Of a stretch of DNA of 64,000 bases, positions 40,866 through 58,516 are shown in pieces. The stretch covers positions 4,557,001-4,621,000 of the forward strand of contig NC_090780.1 in NCBI RefSeq assembly GCF_040054535.1, in the 5' to 3' direction. The position numbers and the translations under genes are program-made. Origin of the DNA: Antennarius striatus (taxonomy: Eukaryota; Chordata; Actinopteri; Lophiiformes; Antennariidae). The notes under the pieces were generated by a model, which worked only from the letters and a program-made list of their open reading frames with translations, was not told where the DNA came from and ran no database searches. Each line of letters begins with the position of its first letter. Position 1 is the stretch's first letter.

Positions 40866-41271
40866 GTTTATGCTGGAACCTACAGCTACATTGGCACTAT
40901 GTCATTGTAATAGGCCACACCAATCAAGTTTTAAAAGTTATCAGTCAGCCTTGTATGGACTCTTGATGAGCCTTTCACTAAACTGTGGGTGAAGTTATCA
41001 AAAGACTTCATGTAATATTTGTGCCTCCATGTTATAGAGAATCATGAATCATCTTTGTGTCAGGGGTCCTCTGGTTTAGATGGTCCATTAAAAATCTTAA
41101 GGGTTAAGAGAACAAACAGAGGCCATTAGAGGTTTTCCAGTAGGTTTCCTTTGCTCCTCTGGGACTTAACTGTGTCAGATTTATGGGTCAGTGAAATGCT
41201 GGAGAGCCAAGGCAAAAGGAAAGGCAAAAGGAAGGAAGTGGGCTTGATGTTGCCAGGACAACTGGATTAGT

Positions 41272-41880
41272 TACATCCCGCTTCAATACAGTGATGTATA
41301 CTAATTGTCAGTGTTAGTGTGTTCATCCGTCTGTTTGTCCACCCGTCTGTTAGTTAATTAGTCCACCAAATATATTCGCAACCGTTGCAGATAATAGAAA
41401 GATGAAATCAAAACCACTTTACTCGGGCAGCAAAGGGGATGAAAATGAAATGATGGCCTTGGCCTTGAGAAAGCTAGGTCAAGGTCAAATTTCAACTTTT
41501 GTACTCAGGAGCCGGATAAGATACAAAGACGAGGGAGAAGGCCAGTGTGAGTAAGACCATGGATCAATGAAAGTTGGTCAGAGCACTAGCTTTGGCCTTT
41601 GACCTATGCAAGTAATTCAGGGGTGTCGCGGGATGTTGCAGTCGGTGACTGCCTTGGTTGTAGTTACATCCCGCTTCAAAGCGGTGATGTATTTTAATTG
41701 TCAGTGTTCCTGTGTTCGTCCGTTTGTTTGTTTGTCCACCAAATATCTTCACAACCGTTGCAGATAAAGATGAAACCAAATCTGTGTTGGACTGCCCTCA
41801 CTTTTATGTATTTTAGTATGTATTTTAATTTAATTACATCCCACTTCAAAGCGGTGATGTATTGTAATTGTCAGTGTTCA
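41272..41880 (+). repeat. Head-to-tail array of three Helitron-like copies (E, F, G)
   Basis: Copy E (41272-41663) is full length, with GCAGTC-GGT-GACTGC and the end CTTGGTTGTAG (CTAG changed to GTAG). Copy F starts at once with TTACATCCCGCTTCAAAGCG (41664) and decays after about 120 bases. Copy G starts at 41832 with TTACATCCCACTTCAAAGCG and is cut at about 41880 by the RTE fragment. The E/F junction gives the unit boundary directly. Confidence 0.7.
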
Positions 41881-42540
41881 AGACAGCGTACATGTGTGTG
41901 AATGAGAGGGACTCAAGTGGAAGAGTGAGGCTACTGGGAGAAGAGATCAAAAAGGTGGAGGATTTTAAGTACTTAGGGTCAACAGTCCAGAGCAATGGAC
42001 AGTGTGGAAAAGAGGTGAAGAAACATGTACAGGCAGGATGGAATGGGTGGAGAAAAGTGTCAGGTGTGATGTGTGACAGAAGAGTTTCAGCTAAAATGAA
42101 AGGAAAGGTGTACAAAACTGTGGTGAGACCAGCGATGTTGTTTGGTCTAGAGACAGTGTCACTGAAGAAAAGACAGGAGACAGAGCTGGAGGTAGCAGAG
42201 ATGAAGATGCTGAGGTTCTCTCTGGGAGTGACCAGGAAGGATAGGATCAGGAATGAGTACATCAGAGGGACAGCACATGTTAGAGGTTTTGAAGATAAAT
42301 TCAGAGAGGCCAGACTGAGATGGTTTGGACATGTCCAGAGGAGAGATAGTGAATATATTGGTAGAGGGATGCTGAGTTTCGAACTGCCAGGCAGGAGGCC
42401 TAGAGGAAGACCAAAGAGGAGGTTTATGGATGTGTGAAAGAGGTAGTTGGTGTGAGAGAAGAGGATGCAGAAGACAGGGTTATATGGAGGCAATTGATTC
42501 ACTGCGGTGACTTCTGAGGGGAAATGCCGAAAGGAAAAGA
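41880..42540 (+). pseudogene. RTE-type LINE C-terminal fragment, second copy
   Basis: One long open frame (to 42437) encodes YMCVNERDSSG-like sequence, then YLGSTVQSNGQCGKEVKKH, VVRPAMLFGLETVSLKKR, MKMLRFSLGVTRKDRIRNEY, ARLRWFGHVQRRDSEYIGRG and GRRPRGRPKRRFMDV. It covers only the thumb and C-terminal part; the palm is absent, so it is a 5'-truncated insertion. The 3' tail ends GAAATGCCGAAAGGAAAAG. The 218-codon minus-strand frame over it is antisense shadow. It is better preserved than the split copy at 20.5 kb and so may be younger. Confidence 0.88.
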
Positions 42541-42734
42541 AGAAGTGTTTGTGTGTTCGTTCATCCGGGGTTTTTATCCAGGCGTTGGTGACTTTAGCTG
42601 ATCACAGAAGTTAAAAACAGCTGACAGGGCTTGTTATTAAAGCAAAACCAGACACAAACGTGTAATTTCATACAGTTAGTTAAAAGGTTTTTGAGTATTT
42701 AGTCAAGGTGATGGCTTCACATCGGGCCATCAGA

Positions 42735-42815
42735 CTATGTGAAGTTGTCCATTCACTCCAGGACTACATCAGATGTGATTAAGCGCTATATAAATAAATG
42801 TTGATTGATTGATTA
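42735..42815 (+). repeat. SINE-like tail fragment
   Basis: TAAGCGCTATATAAATAAATG followed by (TTGA)n is the typical end of another teleost SINE group. Confidence 0.45.
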
Positions 42816-43704
42816 TAACCAGGTGTAGATCAGTCTGCCTAATGCAGCGCAAAAAGTGAACATCAGTTAACGTCATAAGGTACTCCATTAGAGAACCAGA
42901 CAAAAATTGTGATGTATTTCTCTGGCTATAAGACTGGTTTTCATACATATTGTATAATGGTGGGCCTGTAGTTCTTTCAGCTTTTACATTACTTCCTGCT
43001 ATAATAGGAAATAACATCAGGGTTGAATGGAGTGATGCCCACAGGCAAATCATGATCAGATGATATACAGATGGCACATGCTGGAGAAATGAGTGACTGG
43101 CTTTAATGTGGTCTTTTTGGACTGTTATGCTTGCTGTATGCTGACTGCTTTCAGGACATACAACCCTGTTATTTTACCATCTTTATTTGTGCATTTGCCC
43201 TCAGATGTGTTGGAACATTGAATCGGCTTTCTCCAAACATGACTTACTGACAATGCTACTAATCCTTTATTCAGGAATTTTTTTATTGAAAACCATTGGC
43301 TGCCTGTTGCTCAGATGTTTTCTCGCTCTCTTGAAGGACACTGAAACTACAAGTTTCATTTATTTTAAATTAGCAAGTCTGTATTGACCGAGTGGATGGT
43401 GCATGGTTGACCTGATGCTCTGTTGTTGAACATTTCCTGTCTCTTAGAATAGGCTTTATCTGGGCACCTTTGTTAACATTGCCTCCCTCTCTTTAATCTG
43501 TCTACCATTATCTTTGCAATGACGATCATTCTCTCTACCATCCCTTCCTCTCTCCACCTCTGTCGCTTCTTTACAAGCCACATGACATGTGTCAAAAGGA
43601 ATGTCTGACAAGGAACATCCTCCACCCTCGGTCTCAGTGAGCTAATTATTAATGATCTAATGAGTCATCTCAGGGATCTGTCAAAGTTCAGTCTCACCCT
43701 GTTT

Positions 43705-43705
<1 letters not shown>

Positions 43706-43776
<71 letters not shown>

Positions 43777-43795
43777 TGTGAGTGTGTGTGTGTTA
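43706..43795. repeat. (TG)n microsatellite, about 90 bp
   Basis: Near-perfect TG repeat with two GA interruptions near its right end. Confidence 0.97.
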
Positions 43796-44980
43796 TCGGT
43801 AATGTCATGGTCACAGTGAGAAGTACTGCTCTTTAGGGTGTCACTTCTCCTGAAGGTTTTTAGACATTAACTGGAGACGACTGTTGAGGACTGAACATCT
43901 GCAGAGCACGGACCGGGTTCAGTAAACAACTCTCATCTTGAATCATTGAACTGTATATTATCTCAAAGCTTGTATCGAAATTTCTGATTTGAGCCTTCTC
44001 CAGAAGCTCTTTTCGGCTGTCATTTAGAAGATGTTGAATTCACAGTTACTGCATAAATCAGGGTTTTTAAATCTTTTTTACTTTGAATGCTATGGTCAGT
44101 AAGCCATTTTAGATTAATGGACCTTGAAATTTTGCCTTCTCTGACTGAACCTTACAGGCTTTACAAACACCCCAACTCAGCACTGTAGTTAGCATTTTTA
44201 TCAAGATTTGTAACAATGCATGCACATACCGAGACTTCATGATTTGTATTCCATTCAACCATTTTCAAATTACAGTATCTCCATTACATGCATGGTATCT
44301 GGACCACCAATAGCTGAGTGAGAGATTTGTGTGTGCCTTACTACTAGCTGCTAATGTGGCGATTATCCTTTTTTAAATACATAGATGAGAAGCCAAAGAG
44401 GTCTGGTATCCTTTCTAACTCCAATGCCCCCAAAGTTTTTCATTTTTCTTTCAGGTTTAGCACGAATTGATGCTGTCTTGGTTGACACGGTGGTGCAGTA
44501 GCTGGGCTTGCGCTAGGAGGTAGTATGACCAAGCCACTGTGGCTCAGTGTAAAAGAATTGAGTAAGCCACAAAAAGCTACGTTCTGTGTCCAAGACACCG
44601 GCACAGTGAGCCGACTTAGAATTAGAGCTGACTTAGACTTACAGCCGACTTTAACTTTGACGTAGACACTTTGTTTTTAATAAATTTGATTCTTGGTATT
44701 ACTCAATTTTTACTTGTAAGTTTTACTCGGACTCGAACACATTTAAACTTTGACCACCACCAACACCATCGGTATGCCATAGTTTAGTTTTTGGTTTTTT
44801 AATTCGATAATATGATTTTTCATTTCAATTAAAAAAGGCATGAAAATACACATTTACATGCATATCTGGTTATTCCTGCCGGTCTTAGGGATCAAAAGTC
44901 TAAGACTACAAAAAAGTATTGATAATATCTTTCATTTACCTTCTGATCGGTCTGTCACCACTCCTACCTAATGCAGGATA

Positions 44981-45058
44981 AACAGGGTGTTTATCCTGCA
45001 TTCAGCTTGACTTAAATTCACATTTAAGTCAAGCTGAATGCAGGATAAACACCCTGTT
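44981..45058. repeat. Perfect 37-bp hairpin with 4-base loop
   Basis: The arm at 44981-45017 and the arm at 45022-45058 are exact reverse complements, separated by TCAC. A third partial unit, ATGCAGGATAAACA, precedes the left arm (44971-44984). No known family is recognised. Confidence 0.95.
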
Positions 45059-45280
45059 GATCTTTAATTCTCTATTGTTCTATTGAATTGTTCAACTTTG
45101 AAGTAATATCACCCAGCCATGGTTGAGATCGTGACAGAGTTACCTTTCTGTTGTTTTTGCACAAATTCTGTTGAAAGCATGGCAAATGAAATGTTCTGTC
45201 AGTAGTAGATATGAAGGGAAGCTATCATTTATGACTACCTGTCTAATCATTACTTATTTTATGGCTGCATGTCAACAACA

Positions 45281-45346
45281 TCATGGTCCTCTACCCAGTT
45301 GTGTTGCATGCTGGTGTTCCGTCACTTAGGGCGGATGCCGAAATAA
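45281..45346 (+). repeat. 66-bp direct repeat, left copy
   Basis: It matches 46957-47022 at 63 of 66 positions. Both begin TCATGGTCCTCTACCCAG and end GCGGATGCCGAAATAA. Confidence 0.95.
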
Positions 45347-45629
45347 TGTGTATCTTAATCTCAGGGTCAGTCACTCTCTGCAAGTTCGGTATAACAATTT
45401 CATTCAATTATTTTTTAGTATTGTTTTAATCTCATGTTTGTTAGCTCCCTTTCTGTTCTGTTTGCTGAATACTACAGACGAATCGGCTACTGTACATATC
45501 AATTACTTGATCCACTGGAACAAGTAATTTATATAACTGCTGGAGCTCTAACTCCACCTTGTACACCTACTATTCCTCTGATCTTCCCTCATCCTTCAAA
45601 GAAATTGTCCACACGAAGTTGAGCTCAAT

Positions 45630-46120
45630 AGTCTTTTATACAGTGTAGGGCAGGGCTGCCCTCTATCACCAGTTCTGTTCATAATCTTTATGGACAGAAT
45701 ATCTAGGCACAGCCAGGATCTGGAGGGAGTCAAATTTGGGGACCAAAAGATTTTTTCTCTGCTTTCTGCAGACGATGTTGTCCTGTTGGCTTCATCAAAC
45801 CTGGGCCTTCAGCATGCACTGGAGTGGTTTGCAGCTGAGTGCAACGTGAGTGGGATGAAGATCAGCACCTCCAAATCTGAGACCATGGTTCTCCACTGGA
45901 AAAGGGTGGTCTGCCCTCTTTGGGTCAATGGAGAGTCTCTGCCTCAAGCGGAGAAGTTAAAGTATCTTGGGGTCTCGTTTACGAGTGAGGGAAAAATGGA
46001 ACGTGAGATTGACAAACGGATCGGTACAGCTTCTGGAGTAATGCAGTCATTGTATAGGTCTGCTGCAGTTAAGACAGAGAAAGAGCTCTCGATTTATCTC
46101 TGCTTTGCTCTGAAACTCTG
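45630..46120 (+). pseudogene. Non-LTR reverse-transcriptase fragment
   Basis: The + strand reads GCPLSPVLFIIFMDRISRHS and then, in the frame from 45690, LLSADDVVLLAS (45759 on), CNVSGMKISTSKSETMVLH, KLKYLGVSFTSEGKMEREID and MQSLYRSAAVK. These are RT palm and thumb motifs of a fish LINE different from the RTE copies. The usual F/Y-A-D-D has become S-A-D-D (45765-45776). The frame decays after about 46115, and neither the endonuclease nor the 3' end is visible. Confidence 0.8.
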
Positions 46121-46956
46121 CTCTGAAAACTCATTGGTACAAGCAATTTGATTAAACGCCAAAAGATCCAGTTTAATGCAGCATCAAGAAGTTTGCTCAT
46201 GCTAGCTGCATGCTCATAGCCACAAACAACTTTACAACAAACACCATCAAGTTGGGAGGAATGTCAAAGAGAGCAGCAGAGTCATGACTAAACGAGGAGC
46301 CAAGAAATACAGTATGAGGGTATTCATAGTTACTAACTAATTAAGCTTTAAAACCACCTTTTCACACATATGACCACAAATTTTCTGACATCAAAGTGTT
46401 ACATCTAAATCATGCAATATTATAATGTCTCAAGGAAGCAACAGTGAGTAGCATGGTGAGTAGCATCGATTCCAAGTACTTTTATCAGTACATACTGTAC
46501 TTGGAATTGACTGGTACTCAAATATCAGTACTCATACTCGTGTTAGGTCTGACAAATAATTAGAAGTTTCATTTCCACCCTATTTTTGATATTTTTAAAA
46601 AGATAAGTAATAACAGCAGGAATCTACAGTACATATGTCTATTTCCTACAATATGGTCAGATAAGTCAATAATTTAAGAATATTATTATTTACAATGTTT
46701 TTATTTTAGAAATGTTTTTAAAAGAGATTTTCATCACTGACTTTCCATATCAACACATCAAACAAAGTCTGGTCATTAAGCAGCTCAAACCTCCACTGAT
46801 CCGTTCATGAGCAGCACCATCATTATCATCAGGAACAGCAGCAGCAGCTCTACTCCACCCCCTTCCTCTCTTCCTTCCCTCGATCCCTCCGCACTGTCTG
46901 AGCCATTCAAAGCACCACAGGATTATCACACACACACACAAACACACACACACGCT

Positions 46957-47022
46957 TCATGGTCCTCTACCCAGTTGTGTTGCATGCTGGTGTTTCGTCA
47001 CTTCGAGCGGATGCCGAAATAA
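46957..47022 (+). repeat. 66-bp direct repeat, right copy
   Basis: Partner of 45281-45346. It lies just after a short CA-rich run (46928-46953). Confidence 0.95.
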
Positions 47023-50000
47023 GTGGGAGGGGAGAGGAGGAAGAAGAGGGTCTGACTGCTGGAGGAGCCCACATGTCTTTTTTTCTCCCAGCTACAGCCT
47101 TTGCCACTATCAGTGGCGGACTGGGGGTAAGCTTTTGTTGCATTGGCGGGGGACTGCTTCCTCCCCTCCTCTGGGTGTATTACCAGTCTTTGTCATGGGG
47201 TGTAACGTGTTGATGTCAGTGACTCGCTGCTGTGCTGTGGCTGGTGTTGTTGATGTCTGAACACATGCTTTCGGGGGATGAGGATATCCAGCGTTTTCTT
47301 CTTCTTTTTTTTAATTGTCAGTTATTTTCGAGAAGGATGTGGATGTTTAACTAATGAAAGAGGAGAAATATGAAAAAAGCATCAATAGCATTGTGACTAA
47401 ACCTTGGAAGGTCTTGACAGTATTTGGTTCTTTGTGTGTTTGTGGGTAGGTATTGTTTGTCTATCTTTAATGAATTGTTCATTATACCGTGCAGTCTGAA
47501 TCAGAAATACAATCATATTCATGTGATTTCTGTGATCGTTTCATTCCTACTTGTTGAATTTTATTCAAAGAAGCTAAAGACGCTCGCTTGTATCTATTTC
47601 CCTATTCTGTGCTCAGATTTCTGTGAGCCAAGCAAAGAGCTATCCCGAACAAAGCCGCCTCTCAGCATGTAGCTAATGGATTAACCAAGCATGATAAACA
47701 CCCACTTATACCGTACTTCACACTGCCCTCAGTTGAGTTCTCCTCATATATATTTGGTTCCACTACCATGCAGATTTCCCCCCTTTAATTGGATTTCAGA
47801 ATTTCCTCACTTCCCCTCTCTTATTTCATCTCGGCCATTCATTGTCAAAAGTGTTGCTCCATCCTTTGGTACATGGTTGACCCAAATACCCATGCAGCTC
47901 TCACCCCTCCCCCTGACCTCCTATCAAAACACATTACTGCTCCTTCTCTCGCTATTGTATCATGGTTCCTCGGCATCCAATCCTTCTTACATAGCGTTGG
48001 CTTTGTGGGGCACTTAGTTTGTGAATTTTGATCACCGTATGTGGCTTCATTTAGACTGGGTCATTCAAACAAATGTACAAAACATAAGTGTCAACCTGGA
48101 ACAGTCGATATTTGATATAATTTTATGTTTATTGTGTGAAGTACATGCACATAGTCTGCCTGCTAAATACAAGACAACAGCTGGTGAGATTAGCATAAAT
48201 ACAACTGTCCAAAGATAACATTTGCTTCCCGGCACTATTATTTCATTCATTCTAAAGACAAACTTTATTTGTGCATGTCCTTTAACACATGCATCATTTT
48301 TCAGAAGTCACATAACTCGGTAACTCTCTTCACCTTCATAATATTTCGTGAAGCTTTGTGGCACAACTAATACTACATTTTGTATATTTATAGTCTCACA
48401 GGACCATCATCACATCATCATCTTGGTTATCTTTAATTTACATTTTGACAACTTTTTTCTGTCCTCTAACATCTTAATATCTATGTTCATTTTTGTTATG
48501 TCTTTGTGGGGTAGTGAAGTTGAAACTGAAGCTTGATTAAAAGCTTCCTTTGATCTCATACTCTCAGAGGGAGGCTCTGATATCCAAGATTAAAAGCAGT
48601 GACATCCCAGAAAATATGAGAAGCTGCAAATTCAGCGATAATACAGTACTCTGTAGGTCCAGAGCAGCACTACTGACATTGTTCCAACTGATGGTTTTTT
48701 GTATGCAGATAGAGAATATAGCAGCTTTTATACTGACAAAACAAGTCTCACAGATTTGACTAAATTCTTCCCACTCAAAGCTCATAGTAATCTCAGCACA
48801 CCTTGTGAACATTTAGCAGTGTAGTCTAGACTGTGACCTAAGGCTGAACGGCTCTGACAAGGCTGAAGCATCACCAGGATAATGTCTCTGATAGTCTGTG
48901 GTCAACTAGAAGGCTTTGTGTTACTTGGTGATCTTATAATGTCCACGTCCCTGTGCAATTTGACAGACATACTGGGCTCCTGGACACAGATGTGTGAATA
49001 CCCCACCCCAGTTATTAGTCACTGTTTGTCTCACTGTGTCAATGTTGGCATCTGTAAGGAGTTGTGGTAGTTTTTTTGTCTGCTGTTGCTCCTCTATGGT
49101 TGTTTTGTGTCTGGTATAGAACCACACTTTCTCTTTCTACTCTTGTTATTGCAGTTTATTTGTGGCTTAGTACCTTTTCCATCATTAGCAGTCATGTCAC
49201 AACTATTAATTTCTGCATCGGACTAATGCATCTCGTGAGGCCTTGGGGTAAAGTTAATGTTGGAGTCGGTGCCACCAGTCATTAGATCAATCCTCTGAGT
49301 TATCTCACGGGAGCAAAGAGAGAAGCAACTCAAGCACTCAGTGCAGGATGTTCAGGGTGGGAGGGAGACAGATTTTTAAATACAGTACCAGCATAATGTC
49401 AGAATGTGAAAGCATTTATTCAATTTAAAACTGCATACTGTAGTGCTCTGGAGTTCCCCCATTTGTTTATCAATGATCCTGACAGCTGTCTTCACACACG
49501 GCATCTTTGTATCTGTTGGTAAAGCTGTATAGAGTAGGAGTAGAGAGTAGAGTAGGACATCCCTTCAGTATATATTTAAATGTAATTTCATACAATATTT
49601 GAAATTAATCAGCTAGACAATTGATTGATTGATGAATCATTTCTTTTCTTTTTTCATGAAAGTGCTGCACCAATGTTCTACATTGTCTCACATAAGTGTT
49701 TCTGTTTTCTTGTGTCAGGAATTACTAAACATGTTTAGATTGAAGACTGAAAGGAAAGAGATGAAATAGTGATTAGAAGAGGATGGGTCAAATGTATTTC
49801 ATATCTTTTAAATATATTCCATACACCAAAACTCAGACTACTGCTCTAATGTTAGTTTTAGGCTGTACTTCTTAGTCAGAGAGATTAACTTCATTTACTT
49901 ACTATTTATTTATTGTTATTCCATGAACATGAAGTTAATCATCTTTTGCATTGAACATTTTTTGTCTTGAGTCTATTGTTTTTATAGTAGTAATTTTTTA

Positions 50001-50270
50001 TTTTTTTCTTATATTCAGTGCACATAGACCATGGCACAACATTTGGGGGTTTCATGAGAGCAGACTATCTGCATTGAGATGCTGATATGATCACCAGAGC
50101 TGCAGGACATAAACTTTTAATCTGTACTTGATGGACTAAAAGATGAAAATGAACAATTTTCTTAGCATCATATCTGCATTCTGCTCACTTTGACCACATC
50201 TCCTGGGGATGTGTGTTGCTGTTAACACTCACCTGTGTTTATGTTTTGCATGAAGAGCGTTACTCTGCAG
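47023..50270. other. Probable pacsin1 intron 1, unannotated part
   Basis: A GA/CT-rich stretch at 46845-47130 ends CAGTGGCGGACTGGGG before GTAAGC and could be an alternative non-coding first exon of pacsin1; this is speculative. The rest shows no coding content. Confidence 0.3.
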
Positions 50271-50309
50271 CCGACCACCATCTAAAGCCATCCTGCCATT
50301 TCTACGATC

Positions 50310-56308
<5,999 letters not shown>

Positions 56309-58516
56309 CAGCTCTGGTTTGTTGGAGGCAACCAACACAATGAACCATCCGGTCATAACTGCACATTGCCAGAGGATTGGAAGCAGAGTTTGTTTTTCCT
56401 GCTGGGCACTGGAGACTGTCTTCATCTGAGCGTGCAAAATCAGAGAAGACTGCATTGAAACGCATCTGTTCAGAGTCGCATCATCTCCAGCCCTTCAACT
56501 GAAGCTACATCATTGTGTTCCTTCTGTGTGTGTCTGTGTTGGAGCTGTGACTCTGACATGCCATACAGTTTGTGCTCTCATAACACGGATACGACATCAG
56601 TTGTGCCGTGATAGCAGGGCTGAGCTATGAATTGTGCATTTATGTACAGATTTGATTCTTTTTTTTGTTACTTGTGTGGATGCTTGTGCATTTATTTCTT
56701 CTCATCAGATACAGCTTTTCCATTTCTTTGTGAAGTACTAATATTTATCACTGAACGAATAGTTTTGAAACTAATTTGATTTGTGCTTTACAGTTAGATA
56801 AGAAGAGAGATCCCACTGTCAGGTTTGTTCTGTAAATACAAGATACAGTCAGCGGCTGGTGACATTAGCTGAGCATGCCTCCTTCTGAAGGTAACAAAAT
56901 CCAGCTAAAGCAAACCTAAAGTTCCCCTATTTTTTTGCGCTATATTCACCGTGTTTAATCCAGTGGGAAAGAAGCTGCAATAATCCACTGCTTCACTTTT
57001 TTTAGTTTGTGGAAATGAGAGTTGTTATCATCTTCTCTGCAGTTCACACAGATTTCTCAAAATGTCTAACTACTGTTTTAGTTCATCTGGTTGTTTTCCT
57101 TCTGTTCTCCAAGGCATGTCATAAAATTGACATTTCCAAAGTGGAAATAATACAGTTCATCAAACGGTGTGAGGATAGTTTACACTAATCCCTGCTATCA
57201 GACCTCTTTTCACACAGACTGTTTTAATAATGCAGATGCCATGGACCAAACTGACATCTTATTTTGTACTCAGATTAACTTCATTTCATCAGTGTTTTTA
57301 AATTATGTTAAAATTCCTGTAGTTAATGAGTTTTGTTGACTTCCAGCGATTCCGCATGATCAGCTGCTAACTCTTTATCTCTGTGGTTAAATACTGACAC
57401 TCTGTCACACTGCTAATCCCTCTAATTTGAACTGATCAAGTGCATGGTTTAACTTTTTTTTACCACCAAATTATCTACAGTTTCTTGATTGAATTAAGAC
57501 TCTTATCTGGATGTTGACTCTGCTATTGATTAGCACTGTGCACCATGCTCGGTCCTGATTGATCTGTTTCTGTGCATCAGCAGACAATGTACGTCTTTTT
57601 ATTTAAACATGTTTTTGTTTTTTATCAGAAAATCTGAACCAAACTTCATGCAGACATATTACGGGTGCATGTTGTGGCACAGCAGTTGTTATGTGAGATT
57701 GGTTTGTGTCTCCTGGTTACTACAGGTGTTGGTGAAAACTACACCCCCGTCGATGAGGGATGAGGTGTTCTCTTACTGACGCAGACAGAGAGAGCTACGA
57801 AGGGGGGCTGCACAAGAAAGCAGAAAGAAGATCCGTCTCTGAAATATTGATGAGACGATCGACTTTAATGCTGCGGCAAGGAAGTTCATTTTTTAAAATG
57901 AGTCATACTGTCTCCATTCTGAATGCTTTTGAAACATTCTTTTTCCTCACAAACCCTGGATTCAGTGAGGTGGATTAAATATTGCCTTACTAAAAAAACT
58001 GACCAGTCAATGAACACTTCCAGCAAGGTGAGAGGACTAAATTCCACAGAGACTTTATGCAGCTCAGCTTACAGTGAAACAACAAACAGTCTCTGTGTCT
58101 GAGGATGATCTGAATCCAAAAACTGCAGAACTGAACATACATTTACTGTAATTGTCTTTGAAAGAGAATGAGACTTCATGTAGCATTCACTATCAAACCT
58201 CTGTGATACACTGAAGGCTGGTCGCTGATTCTCCTCTCTCATCAGTTTACTGGTCATTCTTAAGACATTGTTCGGAAATGTTGACATCAACTCTAATGGG
58301 CTAGTTGAGTTTTCTGTTTTTAGTATAGTGCTGTCATTTCCAAACTGTAGTGCCTGGTCATCTGCATAAGCAAAAAATAAAGGATGTCATCAGAAAACTC
58401 TCATTCCACACGTGATTCTGTAATTGTGAGATGAACACAAGGAGTTTGATGTTTACTGCTAAGCTCACATTTAAAAAAAAAAAATCAATTTCAGTCTGAC
58501 TCCAACATGCAATAAA
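56309..58516 (+). other. pacsin1: Probable pacsin1 3' UTR
   Basis: Continues without gene signals to candidate AATAAA signals at 58376-58381 and 58511-58516. A long 3' UTR is usual for PACSIN1. The true end is not determinable here. Confidence 0.4.

Noticed and set aside
41846..42502. 218-codon minus-strand open frame
   Set aside because: It is the antisense of the RTE fragment on the + strand; the same antisense protein recurs at 1-80, 20.7-21.2 and 23.5-23.8 kb.
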